Shown piece after piece: positions 9,803 to 19,097 of a DNA stretch of 64,000 bases. This DNA comes from Candidatus Melainabacteria bacterium (lineage in GTDB: Bacteria > Cyanobacteriota > Vampirovibrionia > Obscuribacterales > Obscuribacteraceae). How positions within the stretch are numbered: the first letter of the stretch is position 1; each line of letters starts with the position of its first letter. The DNA is taken from the NCBI GenBank assembly GCA_017307165.1, contig JAFKGK010000001.1, forward strand, positions 1 through 64,000, given 5' to 3'. A program made the position numbers and the translations under genes. The notes under the pieces are model-generated. The model was not told the DNA's origin, did not search any database, and saw only the letters and a program-made list of their open reading frames with translations.

Positions 9803-10762
9803 ATGACCAGTTCAATACAAAAGCAGATCAAGCTGCAGCAAGAGCAGACGGTGCCCTTTGGGACATTTGTCCTGATCTTTATCTTTGGTGGCATGTATGT
9901 TAATGCTGCATCCAAGGGCGGCACCCGCATAGTCGATTGGCTTAGTTCTAATTGCTATGTCTCGCTCCATATGCACAAATTGATCGGCGATATGATCACT
10001 GCTTTTACCGGTGTGATGACAGGCAAGATGGCCATGATGCCGGTGCTCACCGACAATTTTTCTAAATACTGCGCTATCGCCTTTACCAGTACCTTTGCCA
10101 ATCTCGATCTGATACAAGTAGCAGGTAGCTGCTATTTTGTCTGGGTCTTTGGCGCTAGTCTCGAGCAAAGGATAGGCGTAGGACGCTATCTAATGTTGGC
10201 CGCGCTCTCGACTATCCTGCCCTGGTTGGTTTTGTATTTTGAGTTGGGAGTCCATGACCCGGCGGCTTGCTTCTATGGCCCTTTCTATATGCTTGCTTGC
10301 TTTATCGGTGCGACTTTTGTCTTTCCTCCCGAAAAAAAGATCAACGCCGAGTGGTTTCGATCGAGTCGGGGCAATATCTTTGCTCCACCAACCGAGCTTG
10401 ATCTGACCAGCAAATACAAATTTAAGCCCAATCTATTTCTATTTCTCTTTATCGCCTACAACGCGGCCATTTGGTACTTTTATCACACAAGCTATCCGAG
10501 TCTAAAAACCATGAGCCCTATGGCCGGCTTTTTTGCCCTCGGTATCGGCTATGTCATCGTTGCCATCCTTGTCTTTAGCGCCACCGGTTCATTTACTGAC
10601 GGACCGATCCGCTTGATGACCGTTAAGATGTACAACGACATCCTCAAGCTCGATGTGGGCCATGAGGTCGCGATCAGAGGTACCAGCCAGGCCATGGGAT
10701 TGCCGCCGGAGCGGGTTCGCGAGTGGGTCATGGCGCAAAAAGGCAAGATGCAAGTATCTTAG
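9803..10762 (+). CDS. Rhomboid-like membrane protein lacking catalytic residues
   Basis: About 319 residues from ATG 9803 (an in-frame TTG at 9746 would add 19). Six hydrophobic segments are visible. The section FTSTFANLDLIQVAGS followed by WVFGASLEQRIG aligns with the rhomboid second-helix block and the adjoining WxFGxxxE signature. However, the expected HxxxN is missing, the GxSG serine motif is replaced by AACFYGPFYM, and the sixth-helix His is replaced in SPMAGFFALG. It is therefore probably a pseudoprotease that may bind membrane clients. The C-terminal 70 residues are soluble. The rhomboid assignment rests on motif spacing only. Confidence 0.5.
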   Translation: MTSSIQKQIKLQQEQTVPFGTFVLIFIFGGMYVNAASKGGTRIVDWLSSNCYVSLHMHKLIGDMITAFTGVMTGKMAMMPVLTDNFSKYCAIAFTSTFANLDLIQVAGSCYFVWVFGASLEQRIGVGRYLMLAALSTILPWLVLYFELGVHDPAACFYGPFYMLACFIGATFVFPPEKKINAEWFRSSRGNIFAPPTELDLTSKYKFKPNLFLFLFIAYNAAIWYFYHTSYPSLKTMSPMAGFFALGIGYVIVAILVFSATGSFTDGPIRLMTVKMYNDILKLDVGHEVAIRGTSQAMGLPPERVREWVMAQKGKMQVS

Positions 10763-10848
10763 CGGGGCTTAAACTTAAGCGCGCCTAAAGCCTTACCTCC
10801 TGACTAGTGGTAGTATCTTGAGGTAATCAGAGCTAAGTCGAGGCGTCC

Positions 10849-12801
10849 TTGAGATCTTTTAGCCCCTACATCAGCTGGATGCGCATCCTGCAGATCGTGC
10901 TGGACGCCGGTCTCGTCACCATCGGTTTGTTTGCGGCCTATATGCTGCGCTTCGAAGGTCATGTAGAGAGCACTTATCTCAAGCAATTTGCCGAGATCCT
11001 ACCAATCTTTGTATTGCCACGCTTGTTGGCCTTTTGGGGCTTTGGCGTCTATCGCCGCCTGTGGCGCTATACCGGTTTGACCGAGGTCATGGAGCTTTGT
11101 GCCGCCACTCTTTCGGTCACTGCCATCATCCTGACTGCTCGCGCTCTTTCTCTGCCTCTAGTCAAAGTACAGGGGCATTTCCTCTCCTATAGCATCATCC
11201 TCATCGAGGCCGGGCTTACCTTTTTGATCCTGACTGCCAGTCGTGTCCTGCGTCGCCTGCAAACCGAGCACAAGCAGAGGCGGCACTGGCGTCAACCGGT
11301 GCGCCGTCGAGCACTTTTGGTTGGAGCCGGAGATGCTGGGTTGATGGTCCTCAAAGAGCTCAATCAACGTAGCGACCTGGGCGTAGACGTAGTCGGCCTG
11401 ATCGATGACGATCCGTCCAAGATCAAAAAGCGCATCGGCAATCTCACAGTCTTTGGCAATTCTAGCCAACTCGGCCAATTGATCGAAAACCTCTTTATCG
11501 ATCAAGTTATCATCGCCATGCCCAGTGCTCCGGCTCAAGAGATCCGCCGCATCGTCGATATCTGCCGCACTGCCGAAGTCGAAACCCGCATCCTGCCTGG
11601 CCTCTTTGAGCTAATCAATGGTCGTGTATCGGTCAATCAGTTGCGCGAGGTCTCACTCGAGGATCTGCTCGGACGCGATCCAGTGCAACTCGACAGCCAG
11701 AGCATCTCGAGCTATATACAGGGGCGCGTGGTACTTGTCACCGGTGCTGGTGGCTCCATCGGTAGTGAGTTGTGCCGGCAGATTGCTAGATTTGAGCCAA
11801 AGCAGATAGTCTTGCTGGGCAAGGGCGAAAACTCGATCTTTAGTATCCAGCAAGAGTTATCCAGGTTGCCTGAGCCTGTCAATTTTAGTCCGGTCATAGC
11901 CGACATTCGCGATCCCCTGGCGATGGGCCGAGTCTTTGATAAGTTTAAACCCGAAGTAGTCTTTCATGCTGCCGCTCACAAGCATGTACCTTTGATGGAG
12001 CTCAATGTCTTTGAGGCCATCAATAACAATGTCTTTGGCACACAGGTGGTGGCTGAGCTTTCCAATCAATATAATGTCCAAAAGTTTGTCCTGGTATCCA
12101 GCGATAAGGCTGTCAACCCTACTTCGGTCATGGGCGCCACCAAGCGCATGGCGGAGCTGATAATCCAGGACCTCTCGCTGCGCAGCCAGACACAATATGT
12201 CGCAGTGCGCTTTGGCAATGTGCTTGCCAGCCGTGGGTCAGTGATCCCTCTCTGGAAGCAGCAAATAGCTAACGGTGGCCCCATCACTGTCACTCACCCC
12301 GATGTGACCCGGTATTTTATGCTGATACCAGAGGCGGTGCAGCTCATCCTTCAGGCCGGAGCTTTTGGTTCTGGCGGCGAGATCTTTGTCCTGGACATGG
12401 GCAAGCCAGTCAAGATTGTCGATCTAGCCAACGACCTGATCCGGTTTTCGGGGCTGCGTCCTGGTCAAGACATCAAAATCGAGTTTGTCGGGCTCAGGCC
12501 CGGAGAAAAGCTCTACGAAGAACTGCTCGCTGCAGCCGAAGGCCTAGACCGGACTGCCAACGAAAAGATCTTTGTCGGTCGTCCCCAGCCGCTTGAGCCC
12601 GAACAATTGTGCAGTGCTCTGATCGATTTTAGACTCTTTGTACAGCAAGGCGACGAGACAGCCATTCGCCACAGCCTCGATGCGCTGGCTTCGGGCACGA
12701 CAGTAGCTGCCTTTACCGTCGAAGGCATGGGTGCGGATATCAAAAATCTAGAAGGAGCCGATGCCATCGCGGCCGTCGGTAAAGGTAGATCGACGTTGTA
12801 G
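10849..12801 (+). CDS. CapD/WbpM-type nucleotide-sugar 4,6-dehydratase/epimerase
   Basis: A 650-residue membrane-anchored SDR enzyme of polysaccharide synthesis. The N-terminal 130 residues hold four membrane helices. A first Rossmann domain follows (RRALLVGAGDAGLMVLKEL), then the catalytic SDR domain with VTGAGGSIGSELC near residue 295 and SSDKAVNPTSVMGATK near residue 415. This family acts on UDP-GlcNAc or related sugars. TTG 10849 is the chosen start because GAGG sits 5 nt upstream; ATG 10879 is an alternative. The stop overlaps the beginning of larE. Confidence 0.88.
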   Translation: MRSFSPYISWMRILQIVLDAGLVTIGLFAAYMLRFEGHVESTYLKQFAEILPIFVLPRLLAFWGFGVYRRLWRYTGLTEVMELCAATLSVTAIILTARALSLPLVKVQGHFLSYSIILIEAGLTFLILTASRVLRRLQTEHKQRRHWRQPVRRRALLVGAGDAGLMVLKELNQRSDLGVDVVGLIDDDPSKIKKRIGNLTVFGNSSQLGQLIENLFIDQVIIAMPSAPAQEIRRIVDICRTAEVETRILPGLFELINGRVSVNQLREVSLEDLLGRDPVQLDSQSISSYIQGRVVLVTGAGGSIGSELCRQIARFEPKQIVLLGKGENSIFSIQQELSRLPEPVNFSPVIADIRDPLAMGRVFDKFKPEVVFHAAAHKHVPLMELNVFEAINNNVFGTQVVAELSNQYNVQKFVLVSSDKAVNPTSVMGATKRMAELIIQDLSLRSQTQYVAVRFGNVLASRGSVIPLWKQQIANGGPITVTHPDVTRYFMLIPEAVQLILQAGAFGSGGEIFVLDMGKPVKIVDLANDLIRFSGLRPGQDIKIEFVGLRPGEKLYEELLAAAEGLDRTANEKIFVGRPQPLEPEQLCSALIDFRLFVQQGDETAIRHSLDALASGTTVAAFTVEGMGADIKNLEGADAIAAVGKGRSTL

Positions 12802-13619
12802 ACGAGACTATCCGCAAGGCCGCAAGACTCGATCAATATCTATCGGGTTTCGATGGTCTGATCGTCGCGTACTCGGGTGGCGTCGACTCATCCGTTCTGG
12901 CCTTTCACGCCCGCAAGATATTGAGAGAGAAAGCCCTTGTGGTGATTGCAGTGTCAGAGAGCCTGGCCCGCCACGAATTATTGGATGCAAGGCAGCAAGC
13001 TCTAGATTTTGATTTTGATCTAGTGGAGATCGCCACAGACGAGTTGCAGAACCCTCTTTATCGCGCCAATACCGGTAACCGCTGTTTTTTTTGCAAGGCC
13101 ACTCTCTTTGATCATTTGGCCAGGCTCAAGATAGAAAGATCCATGCCTGATGCCGGTATCGTATACGGTGCAAACATGGATGACCTCGATGATGTCCGTC
13201 CCGGCCATCAAGCAGCCAAAGCCGCTGGTGCCCTGGCGCCCTTTGTCGAGGTAGGGCTTTACAAGTCTGAGATACGTAGATTGGCCGAGATCGCCGGTCT
13301 TCCCTCCAGGGACCGGCCGCAAGCGGCTTGTCTCTCGTCGAGGTTTCCCATCAATGTGACTGTCGATGCCGATCGTCTAAAAATGGTCGAGCAAGCAGAA
13401 GCCATAGTGCGAGCGGCCGGATTTGAGCAGATAAGGGTGCGGTATAGGCTGGACGAGCATAAAGCGGCATTTGCTGCCATCGAGATCGGACCGCAAGAGC
13501 TCTCGCGTATGGTGCCGGATGTGGTGGCGACATTGCATGAGCCCATAGTTGCTCTCGGATTTAGTCGGATCTATATCGATCCTCGAGGATACAGACAGGG
13601 AGGAGCCCAGTTTGGATAA
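12789..13619 (+). CDS. larE: LarE, ATP-dependent sacrificial sulfur transferase
   Basis: LarE adenylates the pincer precursor and donates sulfur from its own cysteine during synthesis of the nickel-pincer nucleotide cofactor. The frame contains the PP-loop VAYSGGVDSSVLA, the ANTGNRCFFCKATLF block, and AACLSSRFP holding the probable sacrificial Cys (residue 181 if counted from 12789). The PP-loop lies upstream of the first TTG (12921), so that TTG cannot be the true start. Between the in-frame stop at 12786 and the PP-loop there is no ATG, GTG or TTG; candidates are ATC 12789, ATC 12810 or CTG 12858. The start given is the maximal one. The 3' end overlaps larB by 8 nt. Confidence 0.85.
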   Translation: MDVVDETIRKAARLDQYLSGFDGLIVAYSGGVDSSVLAFHARKILREKALVVIAVSESLARHELLDARQQALDFDFDLVEIATDELQNPLYRANTGNRCFFCKATLFDHLARLKIERSMPDAGIVYGANMDDLDDVRPGHQAAKAAGALAPFVEVGLYKSEIRRLAEIAGLPSRDRPQAACLSSRFPINVTVDADRLKMVEQAEAIVRAAGFEQIRVRYRLDEHKAAFAAIEIGPQELSRMVPDVVATLHEPIVALGFSRIYIDPRGYRQGGAQFG

Positions 13620-14409
13620 AAAGGCCCTCCAAAATCTCTTGCATCTCGTCCAGCAAGGACGAGTCAATGTCGATGAAGCCGTCGCCAAGCTAGCTGTTTT
13701 GCCCTATGAGGATCTTGGTTTTGCAAAACCCGATTATCATCGGGCCATCCGTCAGGGCTTTCCAGAGGTCATCTTTGGCGAAGGCAAGACTGCCGCGCAG
13801 ATAGTCGGCATTGCTTGCAAATTGCGCTCCCAGCATGCACTGGTTATAGCGACAAGAGTCGACCAGACTAAGGCCGATGAAGCTCTAGCTATGATGAAAG
13901 AAGGCGAAAGTCAGGCAACTGAAAAGATTGAGGTCGAATACCTGAGCCAGCCTCGCTGTCTGATCTTTGGCAAATTGCCGACGCCACAATCGGGTCCCAA
14001 TACAAAAGACGGCAAACCTCAAGTCTCCATTATCACTGCCGGCACGGCCGATATAGCCGTGGCCGAAGAGGCCGCACTGCTTTTGGTGGCATCCGGTGTT
14101 CCCGTAACTTGTATATATGACGTCGGAGTCGCCGGCATCAAACGACTCTTTGATGCGCTCGAGCTATTGCGAGAGACTCGGGTGACCATAGTCATCGCCG
14201 GCATGGATGGTGCCCTAGCTAGTTTTGTTGCCGGCCTCATCGAAAAACCAGTCATCGCTGTCCCTACTTCTGTTGGTTATGGCGCTAGCTTTGGAGGCGT
14301 GGCCCCTCTTTTGACTATGCTCAACAGCTGCGCCGCAGGGCTTTGCGTCGTCAATATCGATAATGGCTTTGGAGCTGCCATGGCGGCAGTTCGCATGCTC
14401 AAGACCTAG
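13612..14409 (+). CDS. larB: LarB, pyridinium-3,5-biscarboxylate mononucleotide synthase
   Basis: A 265-residue protein carrying out the first NPN cofactor step, carboxylation of nicotinate adenine dinucleotide. LarB/PurE-like features are clear: FPEVIFGEGKTAAQIVGI in the N-terminal half and the C-terminal AIR-carboxylase-like domain with ITAGTADIAVAEEAA, GVAGIKRL, AGMDGALASFVAGL and PTSVGYGASFGG. TTG 13612 is favoured because GGGAGGAG lies about 8 nt upstream and the ORF then overlaps larE by 8 nt, which implies translational coupling. larC and the larA-type racemase are not in this window. Confidence 0.88.
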   Translation: MDKKALQNLLHLVQQGRVNVDEAVAKLAVLPYEDLGFAKPDYHRAIRQGFPEVIFGEGKTAAQIVGIACKLRSQHALVIATRVDQTKADEALAMMKEGESQATEKIEVEYLSQPRCLIFGKLPTPQSGPNTKDGKPQVSIITAGTADIAVAEEAALLLVASGVPVTCIYDVGVAGIKRLFDALELLRETRVTIVIAGMDGALASFVAGLIEKPVIAVPTSVGYGASFGGVAPLLTMLNSCAAGLCVVNIDNGFGAAMAAVRMLKT

Positions 14410-15762
14410 CTACTTTTTAGGCGCAGGAGGCTCGTTGAGACCATTATCCGATGAATCCTGGACTTTGCGGATCGACAGATCGGGGTACTGTCCGACTTTG
14501 ATCGGCAGATCGATGGTCGTATTGCCGCGCAAAATCTGAAATATCAGTCGATCATTGACTCTGTGGCTTTTTACGATCTCTTGCACGCCTTTTGGATCAG
14601 AGACTGCTTTGCCGTCGATCTTTTGGATCACATCGTCTACTTCTAGATTGGCAGTGTGCGCAGGGCTGTTTTCAAAGATGCGCAAGACCAGGACGCCCTT
14701 TGTTTTGGCCGGGAGGTTGAGCGTTTTGGTGTGTGCCTCGGTCAGCTCGCTCATGCCGATGCCGATCCATTGACGTTCGATTGGGCGATGGTTGATGAGC
14801 TCTTCGGAGACCGAGCGCGCGACATCGACGGGGATGCTAAAGCCAATATTTTGGGCATTGCGCTGAATTGCCGTATTGACTCCAATGACCTCGCCATTGA
14901 GATTGAGCAGCGGCCCACCGGAGTTGCCTGGATTGATGGCCGCATCGGTCTGGATAAAATTGATGTTGCCGTTGACGTCGGTGAGGTTGCGCCCCACTGC
15001 AGAAATGATACCCATGGTGACAGTATGGTCAAAGCCAAGCGGCGAGCCTATGGCAATGGCAAAATCGCCTGGACGGAGGTTGGCCGAAGACCCAAAATGC
15101 AAGACGGGTAAATCGTGAGCCTCTATCTTGAGTACCGCCAGATCCGAAAAAGCATCAGTGCCGATGACGCGCGCGGCAAATGATCTGTTGTCGTTGAGTC
15201 TGACCTGGATATCATCGGCCTTGGTGATCACATGAGCATTGGTGAGGATGTAGCCGTCAGGGCGTATGATCATGCCCGAGCCGGTATCTGCTATGCGTTT
15301 GCTTTGCGGCATTTGCTTGGGCAGGATGAGGCCTGGGGTATTGGGATTTATTTCCCGACCGTTGTAAAAAAATTTGGTGCCATTGCCAAAAGGCAAATCA
15401 AAGAGATCGGTAATGCCCAGCCCAGAGAGCGCATGCTCTGATTTGCGACGCACCTCGATATTGACCACCGAAGGTGCCGCTCCCTCGGCAATGTCTGCAA
15501 TTGTATTTGGCTTGAGACATTCCGCGCTACCTGGCAGACCGAGAGCCAAGAGAGCTGAGGCCTTGCCTCCCACCCTCACAGGTGATTTTACCAGTGGCAC
15601 TGGAGAGTGAGGGGCAATAGGCATGCCACCATCGGCAGTGCTAGTTGCCCGCAGCGAGCCGAGACCTATTTGATGGGAAGAAAAACCCGGGGTCAAGGCC
15701 AGAGTTAATGAGGCAGTTGCTCCGATTGCGGCAATCGCCGCAGCGATGGTGGCAATTTTCAT
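14410..15762 (-). CDS. HtrA/Deg-family exported serine protease
   Basis: A 450-residue periplasmic quality-control protease. It has a signal peptide (residues 1-25), a trypsin-like domain with catalytic triad His177 (TNAHVI), Asp207 (FSDLAVLK) and Ser281 (NPGNSGGPL), and one PDZ domain at about 325-425 (GVLVLRIFENSPA, DDVIQKIDGK). One PDZ domain groups it with DegS/HhoA-like members. It starts 6 nt after the guaB3 stop, so the two are likely co-transcribed. Its stop abuts the convergent larB stop with no spacer. Confidence 0.92.
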   Translation of the reverse strand: MKIATIAAAIAAIGATASLTLALTPGFSSHQIGLGSLRATSTADGGMPIAPHSPVPLVKSPVRVGGKASALLALGLPGSAECLKPNTIADIAEGAAPSVVNIEVRRKSEHALSGLGITDLFDLPFGNGTKFFYNGREINPNTPGLILPKQMPQSKRIADTGSGMIIRPDGYILTNAHVITKADDIQVRLNDNRSFAARVIGTDAFSDLAVLKIEAHDLPVLHFGSSANLRPGDFAIAIGSPLGFDHTVTMGIISAVGRNLTDVNGNINFIQTDAAINPGNSGGPLLNLNGEVIGVNTAIQRNAQNIGFSIPVDVARSVSEELINHRPIERQWIGIGMSELTEAHTKTLNLPAKTKGVLVLRIFENSPAHTANLEVDDVIQKIDGKAVSDPKGVQEIVKSHRVNDRLIFQILRGNTTIDLPIKVGQYPDLSIRKVQDSSDNGLNEPPAPKK

Positions 15763-15768
15763 TTTTTG

Positions 15769-16983
15769 CTATTTACGTCCCATGCCAAGTTGCTGAGCGC
15801 TTTGAAATACCTTGCCCTCGGTGAGCATCGAAGGCGCTATGACCACATCGACTTGCTTCATCTCAGATAGATTAGCTGCGCCGAGCGTAGCCATGCTGGT
15901 CTTGAGGGAGCCGACCAGATTTTGCGTACCATCATCAACAGCTGCCGGGCCATTGAGGATCTGTTCGATAGAGACCGTCGTACCGACTTTGATGCGGGTG
16001 CCACGTGGCAGTACCGGGCTCGGTGTCGCCATGCCCCAGTGAAAACCACGTCCGGGAGCTTCTTTGGCGCGAGCAATAGGAGAGCCGATCATGACGGCGT
16101 CAGCGCCGCAAGCGATGGCTTTGCAGATGTCTCCTCCGGTGACCATGCCACCGTCGGCGATGATAGTCGGGGCCTGACCATGCTTTTGCTCATAAACGGT
16201 TTTTGCGTGAGCACAGTCGGCGATGGCTGTAGCCATGGGAACGCCTACTCCGAGGACCGATCGGGAGGTGCATGCCGCGCCCGGTCCGATACCTACCAGG
16301 ATGCCAGCTACGCCTGTCTCCATCAGCTCCATCGCAGTCTTGTAGGTCACACAATTGCCGACTACGACAGGGGCTTTTATAGATTTGCAAAATTTGGCCA
16401 GATCGAGCGAGGGGGTCCCGCTAGCAGATTTGTGGTCGATGCCAGTGACTGTGGCTTGTACGACAAGGATGTCGCAACCGGCTTCGACGGCGATCCGACC
16501 CAAGCGCTCTGCAGTATTGGGCGCAACAGATACCGAGCAGATCTTGCTCGTCTTTTTAATATCGGAGATGACTTTGGCGACAAGCTCGTCTTTGATCGGT
16601 GCTTTGTAGATTTCTTGCATGATGCCGACAAAGCTATCCTTGTCGCATTGGGCAATGCGTGCATAGATCTCGTCGGTGTTTTCGTAGCGGGTGTGGATAC
16701 CCTGCAAATTGAGCACTCCCAGCGCGCCGTGCTTGTCTAGCAATGCTGCCATGCGTGGGTCGACCACTGAGTCCATAGCCGAGGCAATGATGGGCATGGC
16801 AAATGTGTGCCCGCCCAGCTCAAAACTAGTGTCGCAGAGCTCCATGTCTAAAGTGATGGAGCCTGGTACCAGGGCGATCTCGTCAAAGCCGTAGGCTCTG
16901 CGACTCATCTTGCCTAGACCGATGCTCGTGCCTTGTATCTGGTCAGCGTGCATGTCTTTTTGAGCCGTAGAACTTGAAGTCAT
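15769..16983 (-). CDS. guaB3: GuaB3-family IMP dehydrogenase-related protein
   Basis: A 404-residue TIM-barrel protein of the IMP dehydrogenase/GMP reductase group without the CBS pair found in canonical GuaB. Visible motifs are IIASAMDSVVDPRMAALLDK, the catalytic-loop segment GPGAACTSRSVLGVG with its Cys, ADGGMVTGGDICKA and GADAVMIGSPIARAKEAPG. GuaB3 proteins are typical of actinobacteria and cyanobacteria and act on guanine nucleotide metabolism. It is divergent from anmK, 111 nt away, and leads a two-gene unit with htrA. Confidence 0.88.
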   Translation of the reverse strand: MTSSSTAQKDMHADQIQGTSIGLGKMSRRAYGFDEIALVPGSITLDMELCDTSFELGGHTFAMPIIASAMDSVVDPRMAALLDKHGALGVLNLQGIHTRYENTDEIYARIAQCDKDSFVGIMQEIYKAPIKDELVAKVISDIKKTSKICSVSVAPNTAERLGRIAVEAGCDILVVQATVTGIDHKSASGTPSLDLAKFCKSIKAPVVVGNCVTYKTAMELMETGVAGILVGIGPGAACTSRSVLGVGVPMATAIADCAHAKTVYEQKHGQAPTIIADGGMVTGGDICKAIACGADAVMIGSPIARAKEAPGRGFHWGMATPSPVLPRGTRIKVGTTVSIEQILNGPAAVDDGTQNLVGSLKTSMATLGAANLSEMKQVDVVIAPSMLTEGKVFQSAQQLGMGRK

Positions 16984-17094
16984 TTGATTACCCTTTTATG
17001 TATGAGCGCAGCAAAATAGTCTGCCGTTTATATTATCAGGATAAACAGAAGGAGCGCTTTTAGCTCTAAAATATCCGGGATAAGTCTTAATCGT

Positions 17095-18321
17095 ATGCAG
17101 AGGATGAAGCCAGAGATGAAAAAATTGCGCGAGATGATCGTCCTTGGTCTTAATAGCGGCACTTCTATGGACGGCATCGATGCCGGGGTATTTAAACTGT
17201 CTCCCGCTTTGGATCGCGAGCCTGTCAGGCCTGGTTTGCCCGCAATCGATTTTGAGATCCTGGACAACTGTTTATTTCAATACGACGGCATATTTAGAAA
17301 AAATCTCTTGAAGCTCATTGCTGGAGCCCAGGTCGATCTGCGCACTATCTGCTTGCTCAATGCCTCAATAGGCGATGCCTTTGCTGATGCGGCCCAAAAG
17401 ATGGTCAACAAGGCCCGTGCAAAGGGCTTGGAAATCGACCTGATTGGCTCTCACGGGCAGACCATCTGGCATGCTCCCGATGCTAGCGGCTTTTGGGGCA
17501 CGCAATCGAGGGGCACCCTGCAAGTCGGCGACATTTCGGTCATCGCGCAAAAGACGGGTATCCCGACCATTGGTGATTTTCGTACTGCAGATATGGCTCT
17601 CGGCGGCCAGGGGGCACCACTAGTATCTTTTGCCGATGAGGTGCTTTTTGCCAGTCAGAGTCGTGTCGGCAATACTTTTGGCATACTCAATCTTGGCGGC
17701 ATAGCCAATATAACCGTAGTAGTCGCTGGTCACGCCACCATGGCTTTTGATACAGGTCCGGCCAACGTGCTGATAGACCTCGCAGTGCATAAGCTCTTTG
17801 GCAAGGACTACGACAAAAATGGCGAAATTGCTGCAAGTGGTCGAGTGGATGAGGAGCAAATTGAAAAATTGTTGGCGCATCCATATATACATGTACAGCC
17901 TCCCAAGACTACTGGGCGTGAATTGTTTGGAGAAGCCATGGCCATGGCAATCATCGAGTCTTGCAAGGATGCCGGCATCGAGGACCAGGATATCGTTGCC
18001 ACTCTCACAGCCTTTACTGCCAGGTCGATCGCCTATCAATATCGTAGGTTTATCGAACCACAATCCCCTCTAAAGACTCTGGTACTTGCTGGAGGAGGCG
18101 CGCAAAATCCAGTGCTGGTCGATCATTTGCGCAAAGCCTGGCCACATCCCCTAGATATCGTCGGTCATGAGACTTTCGGCATAGATCCAAAGTATAAAGA
18201 GGCACTCTTGTTTGCCCTTTTGGCCTACACGACTTTTCATGGCATACCTAATAATGTCCCCGCCTGTACTGGAGCTTCGCGTCCGGCCTGTCTAGGAAAA
18301 TTGGCTATTGCCTGCGGCTAA
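17095..18321 (+). CDS. anmK: Anhydro-N-acetylmuramic acid kinase
   Basis: A 408-residue sugar kinase of the ASKHA fold, which opens and phosphorylates 1,6-anhydro-MurNAc from peptidoglycan turnover to MurNAc-6-phosphate. The N-terminal phosphate loop LGLNSGTSMDGIDAG, the GSHGQTIWHAP motif, FDTGPANVLID and the C-terminal LVLAGGGAQNPVL are diagnostic. Several in-frame ATGs (17095, 17104, 17116) make the exact start uncertain. No MurQ etherase is adjacent. Confidence 0.93.
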   Translation: MQRMKPEMKKLREMIVLGLNSGTSMDGIDAGVFKLSPALDREPVRPGLPAIDFEILDNCLFQYDGIFRKNLLKLIAGAQVDLRTICLLNASIGDAFADAAQKMVNKARAKGLEIDLIGSHGQTIWHAPDASGFWGTQSRGTLQVGDISVIAQKTGIPTIGDFRTADMALGGQGAPLVSFADEVLFASQSRVGNTFGILNLGGIANITVVVAGHATMAFDTGPANVLIDLAVHKLFGKDYDKNGEIAASGRVDEEQIEKLLAHPYIHVQPPKTTGRELFGEAMAMAIIESCKDAGIEDQDIVATLTAFTARSIAYQYRRFIEPQSPLKTLVLAGGGAQNPVLVDHLRKAWPHPLDIVGHETFGIDPKYKEALLFALLAYTTFHGIPNNVPACTGASRPACLGKLAIACG

Positions 18322-18355
18322 GCGGGGAGAAAATAGAGAAAGACTGGAAAAAAAT

Positions 18356-18386
18356 GCAAAAGTGTTAGCTATACAACATTTTTGCC
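18356..18386 (+). promoter_or_regulatory. Operator-like element upstream of pilin-like gene 1
   Basis: The 23-base core from 18356 starts GCAAAAGTGTTAGCTA and continues with ACAACA. It recurs almost unchanged at 20837-20859, upstream of the third paralogue. The element has partial dyad symmetry (GCAAAA...TTTTTGC outside, TGTT...AACA inside) and ends directly before the minus 35 box. That position suits an activator or repressor site. The second paralogue lacks it. Confidence 0.6.
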
Positions 18387-18387
18387 G

Positions 18388-18416
18388 TTGACTCTGCCTC
18401 CCTCAGGCCTTAAAGT
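18388..18416 (+). promoter_or_regulatory. Sigma-70-type promoter of pilin-like gene 1
   Basis: TTGACT (18388-18393), 17-base spacer, TAAAGT (18411-18416). The same hexamer-spacer pattern precedes both other paralogues. Transcription would start near 18423, giving a leader of about 100 nt. Confidence 0.7.
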
Positions 18417-18522
18417 GACAGCACGTTTCCAAGAGACGAGCTGCTCGAGGCAAACAAGACCTTTCTTACCATCTCTCAATCTCTCAAATGTGTTTCAAGC
18501 CTGTTCCTGGAGGATTTGGTTT

Positions 18523-19059
18523 ATGTTTTTGAACAAACTTACTATGGCTTTTGCTTCGCTCGCAGTCGTCGGTTCTATGGCTATCGCAGCACCTGCTTTT
18601 GCCCAGGGTGATGCTTTCGGTGGTACCCAGACTAGCGATCAGGCCTCTCTCGGCGCAACCGGCGAGCAAATGCAGACCAACTACACCACTGGCACTCAGA
18701 CCAGACAAGTAGGCAATGGCGTCTCGCCGCTTCTGCAAGGTGCCACCAACGGTACTATTTCTCCTCAAGGCGGTGAAGCCACCGTCGTACAAGGCGTCAA
18801 CACTGCCGGTACTGTCCGTGTCAACAACTTGGCCAACCTGGAGGCCTTGCTCAACATCATCGCCAACGGTATGGAAATCCTCGGCATTGCCTGGGGCGGC
18901 CCTACAATGATCATGGGCTTTATGCACATGGCTGCTGGTTCGCATGATGCTATGAAGAAAGTGCTCTTTGGAGCTGCTGGTGTCACAGGCGGTTTGGCTA
19001 CCCCTGGTTGCATCAACTGGCTCGTTGCATCCGCCCGCGATGCTGCCCTGTTCAACTAA
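18523..19059 (+). CDS. Small exported two-helix protein, VirB2/TrbC pilin-like, copy 1
   Basis: A 178-residue protein. A signal peptide ends at PAFA/QGDAF (about residue 26). A Gln/Asn/Thr/Gly-rich stretch of about 60 residues follows, then two hydrophobic helices (LEALLNIIANGMEILGIAWG to IMGFMHM, and VLFGAAGVTGGLATPG to NWLVASA). Signal peptide plus two helices joined by a short basic loop is the layout of VirB2/TrbC conjugative pilins, but the long polar N-terminal part is atypical and no secretion ATPase lies nearby. ATG 18523 is chosen because GGAGGA sits 8 nt upstream. From residue 42 on it matches the two paralogues at 136 of 137 positions. Confidence 0.7.
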   Translation: MFLNKLTMAFASLAVVGSMAIAAPAFAQGDAFGGTQTSDQASLGATGEQMQTNYTTGTQTRQVGNGVSPLLQGATNGTISPQGGEATVVQGVNTAGTVRVNNLANLEALLNIIANGMEILGIAWGGPTMIMGFMHMAAGSHDAMKKVLFGAAGVTGGLATPGCINWLVASARDAALFN

Positions 19060-19097
19060 GTTTTCCGACCTGGTACACCACACATCCACACGAGTTT

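Noticed and set aside
12761..13012. ATG 12761 frame as the start of larE
   Set aside because: That frame is shifted relative to the LarE PP-loop frame and encodes an Arg/Ser-rich shadow product; it would only work with a sequence error.
15922..16740. Plus-strand open frame of 272 codons opposite guaB3
   Set aside because: Composition is low-complexity and rich in Asp/Arg/Gly/Ala, as in antisense shadows; the minus-strand GuaB3 motifs are intact.
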